From the NCBI GenBank assembly GCA_023374025.1, contig SIJG01000120.1:237424-301423 (forward strand): a stretch of DNA of 64,000 nt, in the 5' to 3' direction. The stretch is from Heterodera schachtii (lineage: Eukaryota; Nematoda; Chromadorea; Rhabditida; Heteroderidae). Under the pieces are notes generated by a model that did not search any database, had not been told where the DNA came from, and was given only the letters and a program-made list of their open reading frames with translations. Position 1 is the stretch's first letter, and each line of letters opens with the position of its first letter. The translations under genes were made by a program, and so were the position numbers. Shown piece by piece: positions 1-11,409 of this stretch.

Positions 1-679
1 TTAATAAATAATATTTTTGTTTGAAAATGCTTCCATAAAAATAATCATTGAATGAGATTGGGGCAAGTAAAATTAGCAGAGCAATTTATCCGTTTACAAC
101 TGACGTAAGCGAATAAAATCTTAGCATTTATTGTTAATTAATTGTGATCATTAAAGCAATTTTTTAGTTTCAAATAAGAAGGATGAAAAAAGATTAATAA
201 ATATATCCGGAATTTTTTTTTTTTTTTTGTCCATGTTTCCAGGTTTATATCCATATTTCGGCATATTCCCCAAAAATTCGAAAAACAACCCCATAAAGAT
301 GGTAAATATTCGGAAATTAAAAAACGCGCCACTAAAATCGACAAATTTTGGAAAAATACCAAAATTTATGCAAAAAAATTTTTCATGGTGAAAGTTCGCG
401 TAAACATGAATTTTTTTTGCAAAAACTTACTTTTGCAATTTTTTTTCAAAGTTATATTTTTCAGTAATTAATAAAGAGGAGGATTCAATTATGGGATTAA
501 AATTCATTTATTAAAATGATTTTTTCCTTTACAAAAAATTCTTAGGGTTTAAAATTTTTTTCAAAAAGGGCCTTCATATGAGTATTAAAAGATTAACACC
601 GGTTTTCTACTTTTCGAGATATTAGAAATTTAAAAAAACTTTAAAAAATAAAAAATAATAAAAATTTACAAAAAAAAAT
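1..679. other. AT-rich non-coding DNA left of the LINE insertion
   Basis: I see no convincing exon here. Around 237-260 there is a short stretch of 'tccatatttcggcatattcc' type, which recurs in MITE-like DNA near 57.7 kb, so this is probably old transposon debris. In the pre-insertion arrangement this sequence would have been continuous with the DNA beyond 6049. Confidence 0.5.
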
Positions 680-1035
680 GAAAAAGGTCTCACCCAATCT
701 TATAAATCATATAAACTTTGCAAAAGTAAATAATTTTTTTTTCAATTTTTCCCTTTTTTATTTCAATAAAAGAGTATTTTCAATTTTTTGTTGCTCTAAA
801 TTTTCCTCATTTTTGGTCAATATTTTCTTAAATATTTTTGCATTGTTGCTAAAATATTTATTTAAATATTTCGGGATTTTTTGTAAATATAAATATCTCG
901 CCCTATTTGTCACTCTTTATTAGTTTAAATATTTTTTTGTGAATTATACTATGAAATTCCCTAATAAGCCCATTGCATTTACTAATTTTTAATCTGATGG
1001 GCATTATTATAAAACCAATTTTTCGATTCGAAATT
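680..1035. repeat. Left copy of a 356-bp direct repeat flanking the LINE
   Basis: The sequence from GAAAAAGGTCTCACCC to CGATTCGAAATT is repeated almost perfectly at 5694-6049. The only differences I see are two single-T indels. The copy ends exactly where the LINE 5' tandem repeat begins, and its partner begins exactly after the LINE 3' tail. That is the arrangement expected of a very long target-site duplication. Confidence 0.85.
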
Positions 1036-1794
1036 CGCCTTAAATATTCATTCGCCTTAAATATTCATTCGCCTTAAATATTCATTCGCCTTAAATATTC
1101 ATTCGCCTTAATATTCATTCGCCTTAATATTCATTCGCCTTAAATATTCATTCGCCTTAAATATTCATTCGCCTTAAATATTCATTCGCCTTAAATATTC
1201 ATTCGCCTTAAATATTCATTCGCCTTAAATATTCATTCGCCTTAAATATCATCGCCTTAAATATTCATTCGCCTTAAATATTCATTCGCCTTAAATATTC
1301 ATTCGCCTTAAATATTCATTCGCCTTAAATATTCATTCGCCTTAAATATTCATTCGCCTTAAATATTCATTCGCCTTAAATATTCATTCGCCTTAAATAT
1401 TCATTCGCCTTAAATATTCATTCGCCTTAAATATTCATTCGCCTTAAATATTCATTCGCCTTAAATATTCATTCGCCTTAAATATTCGCCTTATTCTTAA
1501 ATATTCATTCGCCTTAAATATTCATTCGCCTTAAATATTCATTCGCCTTAAATATTCATTCGCCTTAAATATTCATTCGCCTTAAATATTCATCGCCTTA
1601 AATATTCATTCGCCTTAAATATTCATTCGCCTTAAATATTCATTCGCCTTAATATTCATTCGCCTTAAATATTCATTCGCCTTAAATATTCATTCGCCTT
1701 AAATATTCATTCGCCTTAAATATTCATTCGCCTTAAATATTCATTCGCCTTAAATATTCATTCGCCTTAAATATTCATTCGCCTTAAATATTCA
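1036..1794 (+). repeat. 17-bp tandem repeat array forming the LINE 5' region
   Basis: About 45 head-to-tail copies of a 17-bp unit (ATTCATTCGCCTTAAAT) run from the end of the left direct repeat straight into the ATG of ORF1 at 1795. A few units are 1-5 bp short or scrambled, for example near 1104, 1250 and 1487. The array lies inside the element boundaries, so it belongs to the element and not to the target. It could act like the monomer promoters of some mammalian L1 5' UTRs, or it could be an expansion made during insertion; the sequence alone cannot tell. Confidence 0.85.
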
Positions 1795-2533
1795 ATGACA
1801 AAAAGACCCTGTCCCGAAACCGCATATTCTCCAATTTCCCAAAAAAATGGTCTCCACCAGTTAATTGACTCTCAATTGACTTTTGTCAAGACTACAGTGG
1901 AAGCATTAAAACAACTCGAGACCTCTTTCACCTCCGATCAAATGCCCATTTTTACTACCCTAATTTCCACTCTGTCCTCACAAATTGACCTTCTCAGTGG
2001 GTCATTTTCCCAGCTCCATTCCACTGCTCAGTCTAATGAAGGCATGCCAATTTCGGCGGAAGAATTGGAGAGACAGAGAAGTATTGTGATTATTGGTCTG
2101 CCAGAGCACAATGACGACTCACCAGCAAAGCGGGCAGAGATGGACCGGTCAAAAATCAATGGCATATTCGATTCGCTGGGGATCGAATGCGGTACCATTT
2201 CCTACCGAATGGGCCGTTCTTTTAACCCAGCACTAAGAAGTCCTCGCCCATTGAAAGTCCTTTTGCCTTCCCGTGGTTTCCAAAAACAGGCACTCTCGGC
2301 ATGGCAAAAAAAAACACAACACCATTCGACCCACCGACTCGTCTCTGAAGAATGTCCGCCTCCGTGAATCGTTGACAAAGGCACAGTTGGAGGAACGCCG
2401 TTGCCTGCATTTGCAATGCGTTGAAAACCGGAAAAAAGATGGCAAAGATTGGATCGTTTATGCTGGGACTGTCATTCTGCGAGATGAGGTGCAGATTTTT
2501 AAGAGTCAGAATATTCGTGGACCAAATTTTTAA
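1795..2533 (+). pseudogene. LINE ORF1, RNA-binding-like protein, frameshifted
   Basis: The frame opens at an ATG abutting the tandem repeat and runs 190 codons to 2367. A second frame (to 2533) carries the natural C-terminal part, which is lysine/arginine-rich. The switch lies at the run of A residues near 2306-2314. The central segment (about residues 95-160: RSIVIIGLPE, then YRMGR and PLKVLLPS) resembles the RRM-like nucleic-acid-binding core seen in ORF1 of L1- and CR1-type elements. It would bind the element RNA and act in the retrotransposition RNP. No zinc knuckle is visible. A single extra or missing A in the homopolymer is enough to explain the break, so a consensus error is possible. 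Confidence 0.7.
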
Positions 2534-2709
2534 ATTTTTATACCAAATCACAAAAAAAACAAAAAACTTTTACAAAAAGAGATTGCCTTTTCCGGTCGGA
2601 AGAAAACTCTTGCCAAAATACAAATTACTCAATTTCACTACCACCAAATAAAGGGGATATTAATTCTTTAGAAGGTTTTATCTGTTGCTTAACTAATATT
2701 CGCTCTATA

Positions 2710-5449
2710 ATGAACAAAACTGATGAAATTTCACTGGCTTTAATAAATAAAAAAATTAGCATATTATTACTGACCGAGACATGGACAAAAGAAAATGAGG
2801 GAATTCCTCTTAGTCCATGGATTAAGGAGAATTATAATTATATTTTTGCATCAAGAAAATCCGAAAACAGTTCACGTGGAGGTGGTTGTGGTATTTTAAT
2901 CAAAAATGAGATAGCCTTTTTTGTAAAATTTTCTGGTACAAAATTTAATTGTGAAATTTTAATTATTCAATTACAAAATCTGAAATCAATAAGACTTGCA
3001 TTGATTTACCGGCCTCCCAAAACAACTTTAAAACAAACAAAAGAACTTTTTAAATTTATACAAACATTTTGGTGTGAAAATTTTATAATCTTAGGAGATC
3101 TAAATTTGTCAAATCGAGAATTGGTATGGAAGCAAGGCCAACCAAACGCTATAAATAATATTGGTGAAATATTTTGTGACTTTTTTAATAAATTTTCATT
3201 TATAAATGCCACAAATGAGCCCACTAGGGGTAAATCATGGTTGGATTTAATTTTATCGGCAAATGATAAAATCGTAAAACATTGCACTGTTGAAGGAGGC
3301 ATATTTTCATCTGATCATTTAGCACAATTTTTTGTGTTAAATGTTCCTAAAAATAGAGAAAAGCCTAAAGATATTCATCTTAGACGGTTTACTCCGTCTA
3401 ACGTATCACTTTTAAATGTCGTTATTTCTGCTAGATTAAGTTCTCTTTCTCTTTCACACTTTAGTATAAATGAAAAATGCTGTGCCTTCAATAGCGCCTT
3501 GTTGAATGCCTTGAATGAGTGTATTCCAGTAAAAAAAATACAAAAAAAAGACTTAGCTCCAAAGTATCCACAACATTTATTGGCATCCATTAAAGAAAAG
3601 GCAAAACTATATAGACAGTGTAAAATTGATCCAACAAAAAAAGCACTTTATGATAGCATTACTTTACATATAAAAATACAAACCAAAAAAATACATAATT
3701 TAATTGAATATAAGGCTATTTCAAAGGGAAAAAATTCAATTTTTAGATACATTCAAAAACACAATGTCAATCCCTTTGAAATACCAAATTTAGTTTTTGA
3801 AAATAAATGCTATCAGTGAAAGTGAAGAGAAAACGGAATTATTTGCCATATTATTTGCAAATTCATTTAATAACTCCGAAGTTGTCCTAAACGATTTAAG
3901 TTTGGACAACTCCTATGGTAATAATCAATGCTTTATATCGGACATAAATTTTAACATCATTGAGACTCAAACACTGTTAAGAAAATTGCCAAATAAAAAT
4001 GGAACTTCTCCGGATAACATTTCTTATAAAGTCCTAAAAAATTGCCATTTTTCATTGGCGACTGTTATTACTGAGTTGTTTCGACTATCATTAGACAGTG
4101 GTTCTCTTCCAAATATTTGGAAAGAATCAATTGTCTTTCCTCTTTTTAAAAAGGAGGATAAATTTAATCCTGAAAATTATAGGCCTATTTCTTTAACGTG
4201 TTCACTGTGCAGAGTTATGGAAAGAATTCTCAGCAAAAATATTTACAATTTTCTATTAAAAAATAATAAAATTTCAGAGTCCCAATTTGGTTTTATTAGA
4301 AATAGGTCAACAACAAATCAATTAATAACAGTTGTCGAAGATTGGTATGAAGCAATTATTAATGGAAAAAAAGTTGACTGTATTTATATTGACTTTCAAA
4401 AAGCATTTGACTCGGTACCTCATAATTTGCTTTTATATAAATTGGAAAAAATTGGTATACGGGGTAAATTGCTAAATTGGATAAAAGCATTTTTAACGAA
4501 CAGGACTTTTCGCGTTAAAATAGGGGATTCTTTATCCTCTATTAAAAAAGTTGGCTCTGGCGTCCCCCAAGGCTCTGTCCTGGGTCCTTTATTATTCCTT
4601 ATATATATTAACGACCTTCCTGATGTCATACCATCAGGAGTGAATATTAAATTATATGCTGATGATGTTAAAATCTATATTTGTTATAAAGCAAGAACAG
4701 AAACGGAAATTATGCATAAAGCATTGCATAATTTATTCGAATGGGCAAATAAATGGCAAATAAAAGTTTCAATTCAAAAAACTTTTGTACTTTATTTGGG
4801 TTCAAAAAACCCAAAAGAAACTTATAAATTTGATGGGAATACAATAAATGCTGTGGACACAATTAGGGATTTAGGAGTAAACATTGATAACAAATTACAA
4901 TTTTCCGATCATGTTAATCATATAACAAGGAATGCGTATTTACGTATGCGTTCCTTGTTCCGAATAATTAAATCCAAATCATCTAAGATTTGGATTACGT
5001 TATATAAAACTTATATTAGGCCTTTATTGGAATACGCTCCGGAGGTTTGGAATCCGTCTCTTCAAAAAAATATTAAAAAAATCGAAAAGTGTCAAAAATA
5101 TTTCACCAAAAGGGTGTTTTTTAAATGCACCCTTCCGCCAATTCCATACCAAAATCGATTAGAATACCTGCAACTGCCAACACTTGAGAATAGGCGAAAG
5201 CTCTTTGATCTGTTCATGGCACATAAAATCGTTTATGGCCGAACAGATCTAGATATATTTAAAATTTTCAAACCTTCTGAACGCTTTAATGTCCCCTTTT
5301 ATAGGTTTAACACAAAATATAAATTAGGCAAAAAATTTATTCCCTTTGCGGGGAGGGCTACAAAATTGTGGAATCAGCTGGATAAAGAAATCATTAAAAT
5401 AAATTCTTTAAATCAATTTAAAACAAAAATTAAACTCCTTAAGATATAA
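2710..5449 (+). pseudogene. LINE ORF2: AP-type endonuclease plus reverse transcriptase, one frameshift
   Basis: The first segment (369 codons from the ATG at 2710) is an endonuclease/exonuclease/phosphatase domain: LLTETW (E23), GGGCGILI, LIYRPP, ILGDLNL (D130/N132), WLDLIL and SSDH (H203). Its frame is open upstream of 2710 (the codons read NIRSIM), so the true start may be further 5'. The second segment (frame from 3797, 550 codons) holds the RT: NYRPISL, the D-containing motif IYIDFQKAFDSV, GVPQGSVLGP and the catalytic YADD (residues 287-290 of this segment), then a C-terminal thumb/connection region. The frames cross near 3800 with a 23-bp overlap. Together they nick target DNA and copy element RNA by target-primed reverse transcription. 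Confidence 0.93.
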
Positions 5450-5693
5450 AATGACCGGAAAAGTGAATTATCTCTTTAATAAAGATATTATATATTTTAT
5501 ATAGTGATTTGGTTTTATTGATGATCATTGACCTCGTTCTTATATTTAATTTTGTTGTGATTTCTTAATTTTGTTTAATTTTTAATCCATATTACTCGAG
5601 GACAATTTAATCTATGACATGTCCGCAGAGTAAGTGGATTACTCCCTTTTGTGGACTTTTTTCTTTTTTGCATAAATAAATAAATAAATAAAA

Positions 5694-6049
5694 GAAAAAG
5701 GTCTCACCCAATCTTATAAATCATATAAACTTTGCAAAAGTAAATAATTTTTTTTTCAATTTTTCCCTTTTTATTTCAATAAAAGAGTATTTTCAATTTT
5801 TTGTTGCTCTAAATTTTCCTCATTTTTGGTCAATATTTTCTTAAATATTTTTGCATTGTTGCTAAAATATTTATTTAAATATTTCGGGATTTTTTGTAAA
5901 TATAAATATCTCGCCCTATTTGTCACTCTTTATTAGTTTAAATATTTTTTTGTGAATTATACTATGAAATTCCCTAATAAGCCCATTGCATTTACTAATT
6001 TTTAATCTGATGGGCATTATTATAAAACCAATTTTTCGATTTCGAAATT
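5694..6049. repeat. Right copy of the 356-bp direct repeat flanking the LINE
   Basis: Partner of 680-1035. It starts at the G that follows the TAAA tail and ends at CGAAATT, after which the two flanks diverge completely (GGTTATTC here, CGCCTTAA at the left copy). The right copy leads directly into the end of the exon at 6060. Confidence 0.85.
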
Positions 6050-6059
6050 GGTTATTCAC

Positions 6060-6727
6060 CTTTGCAATGGTACTGAATTTCATGCGCGGATTTTGTTTGG
6101 CAATGTCGGCATTCATCCGACTGCTCATCCCGTTCATGACAATCGTTTCATTCAGCTGTTCATGATCAGACCTTTGCTGTAGATTTTTGATCACCGCTTC
6201 TTCAACTCGTGCGGAAAGTCGGGACCATCCGGAAGACTTTCCGGACTGAACAGTAAGATGACGGTTTGTACAAGGACTGGCGCTCGGACTTGGTTGATCC
6301 GGTTTTAATTGTGGTTTATCCTGATCAAATTTATATCCTAGATTTGTTTTAAAGTTAGGTGATCCGGTTTTAACCTGCTCAATTTTTGACTGATCTGGAT
6401 TTAAATGTTGATGATCCTGCTCAAATTGTGATTGATCTGCTTTAATTTGTGGGACCTGTCCAAATTATGGTTATTTGGTAATAATTATGATTGATCCGCC
6501 GGTTTAATACTTGCAAATTTGATTTGGATTTTCCATGCTCCTCAGCCAATCGTAACTCCTTACTTTCAGCTTTTTGTTTATATATTTCCGTTTTAGCCAC
6601 ATTTGTCTGCTTTTCTAAATTTGTTTAAATTAAAATTCTATTAAAATTATTTATTTTTACCTTTTGTTTTTAAGCTTGAATAATTTCCACTCCCCTCACT
6701 TTCACTGTCACGCATTTGCTTATACAT
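6060..6727 (-). CDS. Three-exon gene of unknown function (5' part), minus strand
   Basis: I do not recognise the product. Proposed exons: 6727-6661, 6614-6511 and 6455-6060. The introns are 46 bp (6660-6615) and 55 bp (6510-6456), both GT...AG, and reading phase is kept across both junctions (189 codons so far). The protein starts MYKQMRDSESEG, has a Lys/Glu-rich coil-like stretch (KTEIYKQKAESKELRLAEEH), then an Asp-Gln-rich middle made of degenerate repeats, a Ser-rich patch, and an ordered end (GMSSRMNADIAKQNPRMKF). A donor-like GTGAAT follows at 6059. If it is not used, the frame runs on into the direct repeat and stops at about 5916. The LINE insertion lies immediately downstream, so the 3' end of this gene may have been separated from it. 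The in-phase small introns are the main evidence that it is real. Confidence 0.55.
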
Positions 6728-6846
6728 TTATAGAAAATGAATTTTATCTGTTTTTAACCACAAAGATCTTAATAATTCAATGAATTAATAAATTAAAATA
6801 GAAAATAAAAAAATTAAATGGGCGAGATTTTTAAAAAAATCGCATG

Positions 6847-6924
6847 TTAATTAAAAATGCATGGGCTTTTTATCACATTTACCGTTTAATTAAAAATGCA
6901 TGGGCTTTTTATCACATTTACCGT
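6847..6924. repeat. Two tandem copies of a 39-bp unit
   Basis: The unit beginning TTAATTAAAAATGCATGGGC at 6847 is repeated at 6886 without visible change. No gene is seen around it; it lies just upstream of the minus-strand gene at 6060-6727. Confidence 0.85.
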
Positions 6925-7290
6925 TAGGATCTGTATTTCAAAAAGTCTTTGTAGAACTGTATTACTGATTTCCCGAATTTCTGGCGTTAAACCGACATGT
7001 TTTTATTGACTCAGATCTTGATACATTTTTTATCAGAAGCTGGATCAGGCAAAATCCAGACAGGCTCCAGGTTATTGGTTGAAATTCAAAATTTAACTTG
7101 ATATGACCAGGAAATGGGTATTTATAAATTAATTAATTTTAATTTAAATAATAATTTTTAAAAGTAATCATAAAAAGCATTACTTTTTATGACGTACATT
7201 TTAAGATTCTTAAACAAAAAAAAAAGAATTTTCTGTTTTCATTGAACATTTTGCGCGCACAATTCATAATTATTTCTTTCATTTCGCAGA

Positions 7291-7500
7291 ATGTCGAATG
7301 CTCATTATCTCATTCGTAAAACCATCATCATTACAATTATTTTTTGGACGAGTAATTTTATGTTTTGTTTGTGTGTAAGTAATTAGTGCTTATTGACAGT
7401 TACTCGGGCAACACAGAAAATGAATAATAAAAATGAAAAATTGAAATTTAATAGTACTTTATGTTTTCAGAACACAGAATTATGGGGGACTAAAATTTGA
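7291..7500 (+). CDS. Candidate small secreted or membrane peptide (two exons)
   Basis: An ATG at 7291 follows an acceptor-like TTTCGCAG and opens 28 codons, whose core is strongly hydrophobic after two basic residues (YLIRKTIIITIIFW). A consensus donor GTAAGT follows at 7375. A good acceptor (ATGTTTTCAG) ends at 7470, and the in-phase exon 7471-7500 ends in TGA, giving a peptide of about 38 residues. The N-terminus looks like a signal peptide or signal anchor. No homology is recognised. It could also be the first exon of a longer gene whose later exons I cannot place. Confidence 0.25.
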
Positions 7501-7873
7501 TAAATTTATTTTCTGATTTTTGATTTAATTAATTTTTTTTTAAGTAATTTATTTGTTTTTTATGTTCCAATTTTTAAAAAATAATTATTTCACATTTCAT
7601 GAAAGACATGAGCCTAAAGAAGCATTATTTGTTTTTTATTATTTTTGTTTTATTATTCACGAAAATTTCTTCCCGTTTCTTCAACAAGATGGAATATTTA
7701 TGATGAGTAGAAAACATTTGCCGATAAAAATGATGACAAAAAAAAACAGAAAAAAAAAACTTTTTATCATAAACTTGGAAGCAAAAATGTATCTTTGCAA
7801 ATTATTTTGTCAATTCACGATCAAAAAATTATAGATTATTTTTCTTATAAAATATATAATATTTTTATTTTAG

Positions 7874-8075
7874 AAAAAAGCATAAAAAATTCGTCAGCAG
7901 AAATTGATAGCGATGAATTCATAAAAGAAAATAAATTTTCAATTTATTTATAGGAAATTTTCTCCCATATTTGGCATCATATTTAAGTTGGAAAGTCGGT
8001 CCTGAGTTAAATGATGGCACATTAATAAGGTTTCAAAATTTGCTTGGTACAATTTTACAAAAAAATTATATATAA
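7874..8075 (+). other. Exon-like pieces of an unidentified gene
   Basis: An acceptor TTTATTTTAG at about 7873 precedes a short acidic reading frame (SSAEIDSDEFIKENKF) that ends at 7953. A further acceptor-like TTTATTTATAG leads into a second frame (LPYLASYLSWKVGPELNDGT) that stops at 8075. Amino-acid composition is protein-like compared with the surrounding AT-rich DNA, but I could not join these pieces in phase and recognise no family. This may be a relic. Confidence 0.2.
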
Positions 8076-8079
8076 TATA

Positions 8080-9411
8080 AACTATTTTACTCGGAAAAAT
8101 AATTTTATTTAAGTATTTAATTGCCGTTCATTTTTTCCGGATCATTGTTTTCAAATATTTTTCTGGTGTAATTTTGAAATCCTTTCAAATTTTTCGGGAT
8201 TTCGAATTGTCAAAGAAGTACTTTTCCGTTTGAGGGCCCACATTCAAATTAAAAAACTTCATATAGTCCATAAATTTTATTAATATAAAACTTTTTTTTT
8301 TTTTTTGCAAATACCGCGGCGCAAATATCATCGCATCACGTCATAATTCACCCGAAAATGTGATTTTCCACATTTTTCACAAGCATTTCTTCCTTCTCTT
8401 CTCCGTCCTTTTCCACGTCATTTTCTCCATTTGTTTGTTGATGTTCACCGTCCAAAGCATCCTTAAATTAGCAGCAATTGTCTACTCTCGGATCGAGAAG
8501 CTTCTCATTTTGGGGTGGGGGGGGGGGGGGAATTTCGGTCAAAAAAAAAAATTGAAAATTTGGTTGAATTTATAGACAGAATTTTTCAAAAAGTCCAAAT
8601 TCCGCTGTGTTTTATAGTTTGTTTTTTGAGAAAATATGTAAGTCTTTGTGGGCCAGCGGCAGTGCCACAATTAACCAAATATTAACAAAATTTTAAATTT
8701 CAACAATAGTCTCGCGAAGTTTTAAAAATGATTTTTGCAAATAGAATTAAATATTGGCTGATAAAAGAAATTCTATAAGAACATCGTTCTGGGTTTCTGA
8801 CTACGTACCCAAATTCGGACAAAAAGTCGAAAGTCCGCATTCTCATGATCAGAGTTTTTTGGTTCAAACAGGTTTAAACATATGGAAACAAACGAAAGGC
8901 CATCAATCCTGCAAAATTTTAATTTATTTTGGACTTTCAATTTTTTGTTCGAAACATTAAAATTTTCACTGACGCATTTTCCGGGAGTCCTCCTAAATAA
9001 TTCATAATTTCATGTTGATTTAAATAATTCGCTTGACAGGTGGTTCCTTTTTTGAATTGATTTTTTATATAACCTCGTATTTATTAAATTATTTAACGAG
9101 AATAAAAGACGGATAAACCTCTCAAAATTCGGGTTCCTAGGGCTGCATTAAAAAGGCACTAAATTTAAAAAAAAAAACTAACTAATAATTTGAAAAGCAT
9201 CAATTGAATCAATTTAAAAATCCATCAACTAGAAACATTCTTAAATTGAAACGATACCCGGACATGGTTGAAAAGTTTGACCTGGAACTATCTGGAAAAC
9301 GCCCGGTTATTGCCCAAATACCAAGGTCGAACTACCAACAAAAAATAGGGAAAAACATTAAAAAGTAGCAGCTTTTCTTTTTGAAAATCCATGTCAAATA
9401 TTTTCGGATAA
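8080..9411. other. No gene seen
   Basis: AT-rich DNA with a long G run (about 8516-8530) and no exon with supporting splice signals. The short open frame at 8754-8960 has no protein-like features. Confidence 0.4.
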
Positions 9412-9531
9412 ATGAAGAATCGGGAGCATGAGAAACGCAAGCAGCCTCATGGTGAAGGAGACAAGACCAAGAAAATGGACGGTTCTTCTGGTGTTACGTC
9501 ACTAACTGGAGTGGTAATACTTAAAATTTAG
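9412..9531 (+). CDS. Candidate short exon, lysine-rich
   Basis: An ATG at 9412 opens 39 codons (MKNREHEKRKQPHGEGDKTK at the start), in a small GC-richer island within AT-rich DNA. A donor-like GTAATAC lies at about 9513, so this may be a first exon and not a complete gene. The family is unknown. Confidence 0.2.
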   Translation: MKNREHEKRKQPHGEGDKTKKMDGSSGVTSLTGVVILKI

Positions 9532-9599
9532 TGGTCAGCCAACATAAGAACAGTGTGCTCTTATACTAATTGGTCGAATCTCGTTTTCCAACAATTACC

Positions 9600-11400
9600 T
9601 TTATTGTTCAAAATGGATTTTTGGCTGATTTTAAGCTAATTTTCCTAAGAAAACCTATAAAAGTGTTTTAATGCATATCATTCGAAAGCTCTTAACGAGC
9701 TAAATCTATAAATCAGTGAATGAAGTCGAACCGGCGTATGTTATAGGTATTTTTAAACCAATAGTCAGAAAATGGTAAAAAACGTCAAATATAAAAGATT
9801 GAATTTAGCTTATTGCGCTAAAAAACCGCCGCACACCATTGGTGGAGCACGCTCAGAAAAATCCGCGGTCGCGGGTCGCGCATCGCGTATTCAATTTGCC
9901 GCGGTCGCGGATCGCGCAAAAAAAATGCCGCGAATCGCTGGATCGCGCTCGCGCATTTTTTAATTTTTTTTAAACCATTCAAAAATTTTTTTAAATTTTC
10001 TTATATAAAATAAAGTGAAGCGGGACTCGGGACCGGGACCTCAATTTTGTTCGGGACCGGGAACCGTGACCAACCGGGAAATTTTAAAGCTAAAATAAAT
10101 TAATAGATTTCGTGATCAGCGCCACAAATTACCCTAGAATAATTATTTAAAAGGTCTTTTGAGTGCTTTTTATAGTGCGGTCACTTGAGTCCCAGCTGAG
10201 TTTGGAACTCCAATTCCAGCACTTTTTCATGAGTAGGACTGGGATTTTTAAGAGCAAAAAACCCAAAATAGGCACGTAAAAAGTAATTTTTAAATAAAAA
10301 TTCTTGCCAAGAAAATGAATTTTATAAAATACATTTCTTATGAGTGTATTTTAAAAATTTTTGGCTCGATTTTTAGGGGTGTATTTTTCGTTTTTACCGC
10401 ATTTTTATTGAGAAATTTTCCAAAAAAAAAGTTGAAATAGTGAAAATTTTTTAATGCAGAAATGCGTTTTTTGAGCTCCTTCAAATCAATTGAGCAAAAA
10501 AAACTTTTTCACTAAAAATCGCGGCCCTAGTAATAACTTTTTTTAATTTGAAGACATGTAGAAAATTCTAATAAAAAGCAAACTATTGATCGGAGACACA
10601 GTCGCACTAATGCTGCAGTGAAAAATTCAATTTACGAAGAGAAAAATTTACAAATGTTTTGTTTTGTGTATTTTTGGATTGTAATATGTTCCTAATTGAT
10701 AAAATCATAAAAAAAGACTAAAATAGGTTCAGAAAACTATTTTTAAGCGATTTTTGAGATAAGAAAATTTTTTGAAAAAGTCTCAAGTTTTTGGGTTTCG
10801 GTCTCTTAAAGCACAGTTTATTCTAAATTTTTAGGAACAAAATAAAAATATTAAAAATTTGATTTATTAATAAAAATATTCAGTTATTAAATTTTTATTG
10901 TTTTCCATTTAAAACAAAAAGTTAAAACAAAAATTTGGTTCGAAATTCATAAATGGTTTATATTTTATAACATAATTGGAAATGGAAATTTAACCATTAA
11001 AAACCAAAATTCGGCTGTGGGTTGCCTTAAAAAACTCATACCTGGAACCCAAAAATTTTTTTTAAATATAACTTAATTTCCTGATCGTCTTTTACATAAC
11101 AAGATCATATCATTCCTCACTTCTAATCACTTTAATTCCTAAAAATTTCGGCTATTGAATGATACACTAAAAACCTTATTAAAAAATCCAATATAAAATA
11201 TTTACTTAAAGACAGGGTTTTTATCTCAAAATTTTCAAAATAAGAACATCAACGCCAAAAATAAGATTTATGGTAAAAATAAGAAGATTTTGCAAAATTG
11301 CTTCAAATCAGTTATTTTTACAATTTAATCGATCAAAAATGTTAAATATTATATGTTTCGTCTCCCATTGTCGGTGAACATGATAATAATAATCATCACA
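9600..11400. other. Repeat-derived non-coding DNA
   Basis: 9640-9770 carries the sequence CATTCGAAAGCTCTTAACGA and neighbours shared, inverted, with the foldback elements at 15127 and 20632. 9860-9955 is a GC-rich island of CGCGGTCGCGG-type motifs, and 10020-10080 one of CGGGACCGGGAC-type motifs. No coding exon was found. Confidence 0.5.
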
Positions 11401-11409
11401 TTTATTCAN

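Larger units (their letters stand above)
1036..5693 (+). mobile_element. CR1/jockey-like non-LTR retrotransposon (LINE)
   Basis: A 4.66-kb element carries, in order, the tandem 5' array, ORF1 (1795-2533), ORF2 with endonuclease and reverse transcriptase (2710-5449), a 3' UTR of about 240 bp and a microsatellite tail of four to five TAAA units ending at 5693. It has no terminal repeats of its own. It is flanked by 356-bp direct repeats (680-1035 and 5694-6049). Both ORFs carry a single frame break, so this copy is probably dead, unless the breaks are consensus errors. The clade call (CR1/jockey group) rests on the APE-type endonuclease plus the RT sequence and the short-repeat tail; it is an inference. 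Confidence 0.9.

Noticed and set aside
1036..1794. CRISPR-like array
   Set aside because: The units are contiguous 17-mers without spacers, and the context is a eukaryotic LINE.
9772..9963. 63-codon open frame with Arg/Ala-rich end
   Set aside because: It reads through the CGCGGTCGCGG island, with no splice signals or recognisable domain.
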